From Bacteroidota bacterium (GTDB taxonomy: Bacteria > Bacteroidota > Bacteroidia > Chitinophagales > Chitinophagaceae), in the NCBI GenBank assembly GCA_023426425.1, contig JAFAAT010000092.1:1-23336 (forward strand): a stretch of 23,336 bases of DNA, written 5' to 3'. The translations under genes and the position numbers were made by a program. Shown piece by piece: positions 23,102 through 23,336 of this stretch. The notes beneath the pieces were generated by a model, which was not told where the DNA came from, did no database searches, and was given only the letters and a program-made list of their open reading frames with translations. How positions within the stretch are numbered: position 1 is the stretch's first letter; every line of letters starts with the position of its first letter.

Positions 23102-23133
23102 CAAAGGTATTAAATACCAGCCTCTTGAGCAAA
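23102..23133 (-). promoter_or_regulatory. Promoter of the arginase-family gene
   Basis: On the minus strand TTTG (plus 23130-23133) and TACCTTTG (plus 23102-23109) are exactly 20 nt apart, a full match to the Bacteroidota consensus. The start point would be 2-6 nt before the ATG at 23093, so the mRNA is leaderless or nearly so. The promoter begins 5 nt after the upstream gene's stop codon. Confidence 0.8.
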
Positions 23134-23137
23134 GACG

Positions 23138-23336
23138 CTAGAAGGGGTAACCCACAGCTACATTCCAAATGAGATTATCCCTTCTCCAATCAGCACTCCC
23201 GGGTCTCATCTGCGAAAGGCGCCAACCATCACCATGTTCATAGGGAACTTTCACCGGAAATGCAGCATCGAAACGCAACACGAAAAAGCTCGCTATGTCC
23301 AGCCTGGCACCCAATCCACTGCTTACCGCTATGTCA
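23138..23336 (-). CDS. BamA/TamA-family outer membrane protein, C-terminal end only
   Basis: Only the last 65 codons are in the window; the gene continues past 23336. The fragment has the final strands of an Omp85/surface-antigen barrel: 'GLGARLDIASFFVLRFDAAF' followed by 'PVKVPYEHGDGW', a polar loop, and the closing 'NLIWNVAVGYPF' with terminal Phe before TAG (23138-23140). The G-x-G-x-R-hDh-x-hF-hhR-hD-x-x-x-P pattern is typical of BamA/TamA-like proteins in Bacteroidota, which insert or translocate outer membrane proteins. Without the POTRA domains, BamA, TamA/TamL and other Omp85 members cannot be told apart. It shares strand with the arginase gene, but that gene has its own promoter. Confidence 0.85.
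   Translation of the reverse strand, partial: DIAVSSGLGARLDIASFFVLRFDAAFPVKVPYEHGDGWRLSQMRPGSADWRRDNLIWNVAVGYPF

Noticed and set aside
23094..23168. 25-residue N-terminal extension of the arginase-family protein
   Set aside because: It overlaps the Omp85 gene end and spans the consensus promoter; the family starts near MRNIKV.

Overview
The window looks like chromosomal DNA of a Bacteroidota member, most likely a Chitinophagaceae-type organism. The pointers are: a protein with a type IX secretion (T9SS) C-terminal sorting domain; Bacteroidota promoters of the TTTG / TAnnTTTG type before several housekeeping genes; an L36 ribosomal protein of the zinc-less form usual in this phylum; a secreted protein resembling the GldM C-terminal domain; and an ECF sigma factor paired with an anti-sigma-like protein that appears to span both membranes. 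Family-level placement is inference.

Layout. 1-1430: a Bacteroidota protein of unknown function, then about 290 bp of degenerate tandem repeats carrying the palindrome TCCCGATAGCTATCGGGA. 1431-4222 (minus): a probable three-gene operon with a membrane cytochrome b/4Fe-4S protein (HdrC/NarI-like), a CCG-domain Fe-S protein (HdrB-like) and a small membrane protein. 4223-4767: a gap that holds the signal recognition particle RNA gene (ffs, minus strand) and the fusA promoter. 4768-6909: fusA, alone, with a strong terminator. 6994-7167: a 57-residue two-helix membrane protein. 7390-9822 (minus): ECF sigma factor plus a 613-residue inner-membrane/outer-membrane-barrel fusion, resembling the dual membrane-spanning anti-sigma factors of Bacteroides. 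9944-12077 (minus): infA-rpmJ-rpsM-rpsK-rpsD, closed by a perfect terminator and lacking the expected rpoA-rplQ. 12478-14805: a pseudo-receiver protein and a UbiD-family decarboxylase, separated by a terminator-like hairpin that ends exactly at the ubiD start codon. 14873-16565 (minus): a DoxX membrane protein and a T9SS cargo protein. 16733-18223: a DUF4291 protein and a DinB/MDMPI-like protein in one operon. 18255-18539 (minus): a GlsB/YeaQ-type membrane protein. 19006-22141: valS followed after 4 nt by a lipobox-less secreted GldM-C-like protein. 22146-23093 (minus): an arginase-family hydrolase with a near-leaderless promoter. 23138-23336 (minus): the last 65 codons of a BamA/TamA-like outer membrane protein, cut by the window edge.

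How it fits together. Much of the window is translation and protein-targeting machinery (EF-G, IF-1, L36, S13, S11, S4, valyl-tRNA synthetase, SRP RNA) scattered with respect to the classical str and alpha operons. Between these lie envelope genes: a sigma/anti-sigma pair that probably senses outer membrane state, an Omp85-type protein, a T9SS cargo and a GldM-like domain. The most interesting item is the sigma/trans-envelope anti-sigma pair. The best hidden feature is the SRP RNA. No CRISPR array, tRNA, rRNA, insertion sequence or prophage was seen.
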